Assembly (NCBI GenBank): GCA_964058845.1
Contig: CAXKVR010000109.1
Coordinates: 310,001-374,000 of the forward strand
Direction: 5' to 3'
DNA: 64,000 bases
Source: Carex sylvatica
Lineage: Eukaryota; Streptophyta; Magnoliopsida; Poales; Cyperaceae
The translations under genes and the position numbers were made by a program. Positions 59,279-64,000 of this stretch are shown here, piece after piece (position 1 is the stretch's first letter; each line of letters begins with the position of its first letter). The notes beneath the pieces were generated by a model. That model did not search any database. It was not told the origin of the DNA and saw only the letters and a program-made list of their open reading frames with translations.

Positions 59279-59339
59279 TTACATTCAGTAGTCAATTAAA
59301 TATATAATTCATCGAGCATTTAAAAAAGATAACTATAAT

Positions 59340-59620
59340 TTTTAATTCTATATAAAGTGGATTAACTGAAATGAGATAAATGAAATAAAAAATTATGTGT
59401 AATAAAGTTTAAATCTCTTCCTTGAAGCAAAAGAAAGGGTTATTGGAAAGATGCGCTAGTACTAACAAATTTCACAGTTCAATATTTGAAAATCAGCCAT
59501 GCATTAGTTGTTCTCTATTCTCCCACGAAGCTCACCTACTCTCCTAAATTTATTTAAACCTCCATTTATAAATTACATATTCAATCAACAATTGCAAGAT
59601 TTTAAAGGTATATATTTTTC
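59340..59620. repeat. Inverted copy of part of the dispersed repeat family
   Basis: The reverse complement contains GGAGAGTAGGTGAGCTTCGT and GAGAACAACTAATGC, as at 30585 (AGTAGGTGAGCTTCTTGG) and 55490 (AGAGTAGTTGAGCTTTCTTG). Confidence 0.6.
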
Positions 59621-62389
59621 TGTATATAAATCAGTAATACAAGTGATTTTGGCTACTTTTCTAATGGAGGTGCTAAAATTGAACAAAAAATTAAAAAAGA
59701 AATAAAAAGGTTCTCCTGTTGCACTTTGAATATAGTATTTTGACGTAGAAATAAATTTCAAAAAAGACAAAAAAGAAAAACTTAATAATGTTCCTGAGAT
59801 CTACCATAAAAGAGTAAATTACTGAAGCAAGCACTTCTATCCGATACACAAGTATTTGTATTAAAATGGGATTTGATAGTGTTTTCTCTTGGTGCAAGGC
59901 TGAAGGCTGTACCGGAATCTGGTTCTTTTTCGTAGTTACTTTACTGAAGATGAAAAACCACCATATTTTCTATTAGAATAACATAAAGGAGAAAACAAAG
60001 ACAAAATATTCTGACAGGAACAAGCAATATAGTAGACTCAATTACTCAAAGAGAGACCCACTTTGTTTGCTATTAGTACAAGTCATTAAATGCAGAGGGA
60101 GAGAAATGATCATGAGCTCCTAGGGGCATAGGCCTGGGAGAGAGCATATATACAATTAATTGCAGATGGGACAATTCAATTCGGAGAGAGGCAGAGGATA
60201 AAAAATAAAAAATCTGTAGAATTAAAGGTACATAGAGAGTTAAGGACATCATTTAGTCATCCATCGATGAGGTTCCTCCGTTCCTGACATGTGCAAGTAT
60301 TTTAGATCACTTAACAACCCATTGTTTGAAGGAACCGTACCATTTACACTATTACTTCTATCAAATTAGAAAAATCATCTTTATGATTCTTTAGAAAATA
60401 ATTAATAATTTTCTAAAAATAGTTTCGGCCGAAATAACCGAGGGTTCAGATTCAGTATATATGATACTAAAATGTGATTTCCAAGGTGAAGATTAGCACA
60501 ATTCCTTTTCACCTGGCACAAATATCAAAGCATAAAACAAAAAATAACTTGTACTAATTGCAAATCTCCGATACCTCCGATAAGCGAATCAAGGTTTTGG
60601 ACAAGAAAACAAAATATAATTAACTTGATATTCCCCCCTGCATGTATGCATATGGTCATATATATGAGCGTAGTGGATGGAAATTAATTTATGACTTTTG
60701 AATCGAAGAAGAAATTTATAAAATGTGATGGAGTTTGAACATTTATGGCTCTAGGATAAATGATGGTAAATTTTTGGAGAACACTAAACTTTATAAATAA
60801 TTCAATCTTTGTGGTTGAACTTTAATTTATGTATAATTTAATTAATAAATTTTATGTTTCTCTAAATTAGTCACTCTCTTTGAATGTAATGCACATAAAT
60901 CATATGGAGAGAGTCTCAACTATTTAATTGTCTCAAATTTTTGTTCCTTACTTCTTAATTGGCAGTTGCTATATCATGAAATATTATCATTTTTAAAAGG
61001 AAGTTGTGGATGCCCCACCAGTGTATAAAATTATTGTTTTCAAAATATAAAGATTCTTTGATCAGAAATTCAAATTTAGAAAAAAAAAAGGAATGGAGAT
61101 AAGTATATCTCATAATTCTTCAACATAAAGCATGACAAAAAAAAAACGTAAACTAATTAACCCATAATTTATTATTCTTAGTTTTGCAATAAAGAATAAT
61201 GATAACATTATACAAAAATTGATTGTTAATTATTTTAATACAAACATCTTGCAGATAAAATTTATCTACCAAATGGCTAGAGAAAAACTAATTACAAATT
61301 CAAAATTAATAACTAATTTATTGTTTTAAGTATTTCATAAACAATGAAAAGGTTGGAGATCCAGTTAGATAAACATCAATTTTTTTCATTAATAGTACCA
61401 GTATTTTTAATTTCATTTATTTCATAAAAAGACCTCACGCAACAACTTTTTTTCGCTACTTTTATCGTTTGATCAATCGACTTAAAAATATATGGTTGTC
61501 TGTATATTTAGCTTCTAGGAAATATTAAATGACATTAATGATATACGATTCTTACAAAAATTAATGTATATATATGAGGCCAAACTATATCCTTATAAAT
61601 TATCATCGATTTAAATGACATTACTTTACCAAGCAAAGCATAGTTAGGTTCGTTCTGTGGATTCGTATTTTATTTTTAAAGTTGAAATAGTTAATTTGAA
61701 GTACTCAATATGATCTCATGATAAAAAATGTATTCGAACCACACAAACCTAGTACATGCACTTATTTTTATTTGCCCTCATTTCCATTAGAACCAAAAAT
61801 GTTCCAAGTCGATGACATTTTATAAATTCTCTTTTTTTTTTTTACTCAAAGTGTCATAAATTAATATCCATCAACTACCGTCATATTTCCATACATTATT
61901 ATCCCATTTAATATTTCTTAATGATTTTTTAAATGAACACTCAAATCATGAACCTTTGCATCTTTGCACAAGATACGATGCGTTTAAACATTAAAATCTC
62001 TCAAACTGGACATGACTTTTTAATGTTTCTCTATTTCAATCCTTCGGACTGGAACTCCTAATACTAATCACTGACGGATGGGTCCTACATAAGTCACCTC
62101 ATTTTACCAGACCTGTCAACTCTTGACTTTATTGTAGAGAAATTAAAGTATTAATTAAACGATGGGAAAATGGAAAGGAATAATTAATCAAACTTTGAAT
62201 GGAGGTTGAAACAATGGGATAATTCATATATATAAATGATATGTTCCATGTAACTTTATGTTGCTTTTGAAGACAAATAAACTAACTATCAGTCAGGACC
62301 GGAACTAGAAAATTTAAATTTGAATGGTGAAATATAAAATACATAATGTGTAGTTGTTAGAATTTGAACTCACATCTTCACAACAAATA
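59621..62389. other. Intergenic DNA; contains the inverted partner of 21990-22200
   Basis: 60315-60535 is the reverse complement of the F-box-intron repeat. The rest is AT-rich without a convincing gene. CATTTGGTACGG-like words near 60340 belong to the repeat. Confidence 0.55.
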
Positions 62390-64000
62390 CAATTTTAAAT
62401 TACTACACAACAAGAGTACGTTGAACATTGCATGAGAGAGACTAATTAAATTATATAAAAATGTAAAAATAAACAAAAATTCAATTAATTATTTTTAATA
62501 TAAATAATTAAAATTTCAAGATTATGGGGGTGGCAATCTGTTCTTAAGTACCTTTAAAGGTTGATATTGGGTGAATTCTTTGGGTGCAAACAAGTGTTAA
62601 CCTCAGTGGCTAGATTTCCAATTTCTTTTGTTTTGTTGTCCATTACATTACAGGAATGGTCCTTGAAACATATATATCTTTATGTACCATTTTTATTTCT
62701 TAAGATTATATATTTCATCATAACATTGCATCATTTATTCTATTTTGGAGAAATTTTCTATTTGTAAACGGTCTTTTCACACGCCTCATTGGGCCTTATA
62801 TCCTACTTATTACAAGTATAACCATACAGATCATGTAATTAGCAATATTTGCAACAGATCTAAGACCGTCAGTTTAATGTTAGTCTATTAATCTTGACGC
62901 TAATGGACGTCTGAGATCATATATAGTTTCAGAAATTGACAAAAAAATATCCCTTTTTCATAACAAGCGACGGTTTCATCAAAAGGGGCGGTTCTAGTCC
63001 AAAAATTTGATGTGTTATCAGTAATAATTAATATCTCAACTTCCTCAAACTAATTAGTTTTTAAGCAATAATGACGCTCATAAAAAAAAAAAATCGATGG
63101 TTTAATTGAACAGTTCATAATAAAATCAAACAAAATGAGTACAAGCTAGAGTCATAACAAAAAATCGATGGTTCAATATCATCAATTCTTGTTATGAAAA
63201 TAGGACATTTAAATGATTAAAATATAAAAATAAGAGTACTATCTATAAAAGCTAAATTATATTTTTTCTAAATTAACTACTTATAAAATTATTTGCTTCA
63301 CATCTCCCTGCACAGAGAAAAATACTCATGATTCCAACGATATGCATCACTGCAAAAGATTCTACAACGGTTCCAACCGCTGACAATCCCGCAATCTGAA
63401 TTTTTGCACCATTGTTGTATGTTTCCCACAACATTAGCTTGCCATTTATTCCATGATATTTGTCTGATAAGGTTCACAACTTTTTCACGGCTTAATTCGA
63501 ACTGATCATCACTGTGGCCCACAATTATTTCATCCGCTCTGAAAACACCATGGGAATTGACTGCGGAAAGTAGATGTTGCTCTTGGAACCGCAGAGTTAC
63601 GATGTTCATCAAGTAGAGTGCTTCTCCGTGGCCCTTACATATTGCTTTGTTTAAGAGGTCTACTCCTGTCGAAATATCTCCTTTGTCAAATATATTTATC
63701 TGCAAAAATAAAATACCGTATTAATTATAAATAAGTCATCTGTACACACCAGTTTGAATTTGCAGTTCGTTGCAAATTAAAAGAGAAACCTTCAGCACTT
63801 AAAAAATGGTAAGTTTGTCAGTAATAAAATTCTGATCTATCTAGATTTATTTAGTTTGAATAAATTATTTAATGAACTTGCAACCAAAATACACGTTTAA
63901 TATATATATGTATACATGACCTATATTGCCAAACAAATGAAATATATCTCACAGACGTGATTCAAAAGGAAGAGTCAAAAAGGATTATTATCTAAAAACC
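62390..64000. repeat. Right copy of the inverted F-box duplication (runs off the window)
   Basis: Reverse complement of about 26560-28200: 3' flank, exon 3 and intron 2, continuing past the right edge. Identity is high in exon 3 and lower in the flank, where small indels are common. Confidence 0.9.
63298..63699 (-). CDS. Last exon of an F-box-like paralogue (partial gene)
   Basis: The exon has 402 bases, the same length as exon 3 of the gene at 25957-27292 and without indels against it. The acceptor is TTTTTGCAG just right of 63699. It encodes the Sel1-like helical region (DLLNKAICKGHGEALYLMNI) and the C-terminal Cys cluster (WCKNSDCG, IFCSDAYRWNHEYFSLCREM), then stops at 63298. The Cys of CSDAC in the left gene is Tyr here, so one presumed metal ligand is lost. 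The stop and frame are otherwise intact. The F-box exons should lie beyond 64000. The role would be as for the left gene; whether this copy is functional cannot be judged from one exon. Confidence 0.8.
   Translation of the reverse strand: MNIFDKGDISTGVDLLNKAICKGHGEALYLMNIVTLRFQEQHLLSAVNSHGVFRADEIIVGHSDDQFELSREKVVNLIRQISWNKWQANVVGNIQQWCKNSDCGIVSGWNRCRIFCSDAYRWNHEYFSLCREM

Noticed and set aside
21990..60535. One large inverted duplication joining the 22.0/60.4-kb and 27/63.5-kb repeat pairs
   Set aside because: In a single inverted duplication, positions further right on the left side must pair further left on the right side. Here 22.0 pairs with 60.4 and 27 with 63.5, so they are separate events.

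Overview
This is nuclear DNA of a flowering plant, most likely a eudicot. It is AT-rich, its genes have GT-AG introns, it carries two kinds of plant F-box gene, and much of it is made of plant transposable elements: Ty1/copia, a chromovirus-type Ty3/gypsy element, L1-like LINEs, and hAT-, Mutator-, CACTA- and Helitron-like ends. All family calls come from reading the sequence; no database was searched. Nothing here looks bacterial, organellar or CRISPR-like.

Layout. 1-430: short array of AACGTT-rich units, about 82 bp each. 653-8135: about 92 copies of an 81-bp satellite with a higher-order period near 973 bp. 8136-10510: 5' half of a decayed copia element. 11281-14100: GA microsatellite, a small LINE insertion with an 18-bp target duplication, and a degenerate ~105-bp tandem family with a duplicated 320-bp block. 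14433-15050: foldback of two copia ends plus a copia RNase H remnant. 15670-18000: unrecognised multi-exon pseudogene, minus strand. 19192-21028: CACTA-like element.

Gene-bearing part. 21557-23954 is a two-exon F-box gene of about 397 residues. 25957-27292 is a three-exon F-box-like gene of about 245 residues with a C-terminal Cys cluster. The 3' half of the second gene and its downstream flank recur in inverted orientation at 62390-64000, where the paralogue runs off the window. A weak minus-strand transcription unit lies at 28545-30420, and pieces of it recur near 49.2 and 58.4 kb.

Transposon-rich right half. A 5'-truncated LINE (38737-45358, 14-bp target duplication) was itself hit by a very young chromovirus (39120-44138; 5-bp target duplication; LTRs differ at one base of 358) whose polyprotein has two stop codons and one frameshift. 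A 3.3-kb hAT-like element (45797-49100) carries an intact PHD/RING-like zinc-finger ORF. Smaller non-autonomous elements lie at 51785-52585, 52798-53657 and 56513-57490. A 1.7-kb dispersed repeat occurs at 36690-38520 and 54150-55870, with shorter relatives elsewhere.

The two F-box genes are the only loci with good support as working host genes. They would encode substrate-recognition subunits of SCF ubiquitin ligases and do not form a pathway together. The most unusual features are the 81-bp higher-order satellite and the hAT-like element carrying a zinc-finger gene.
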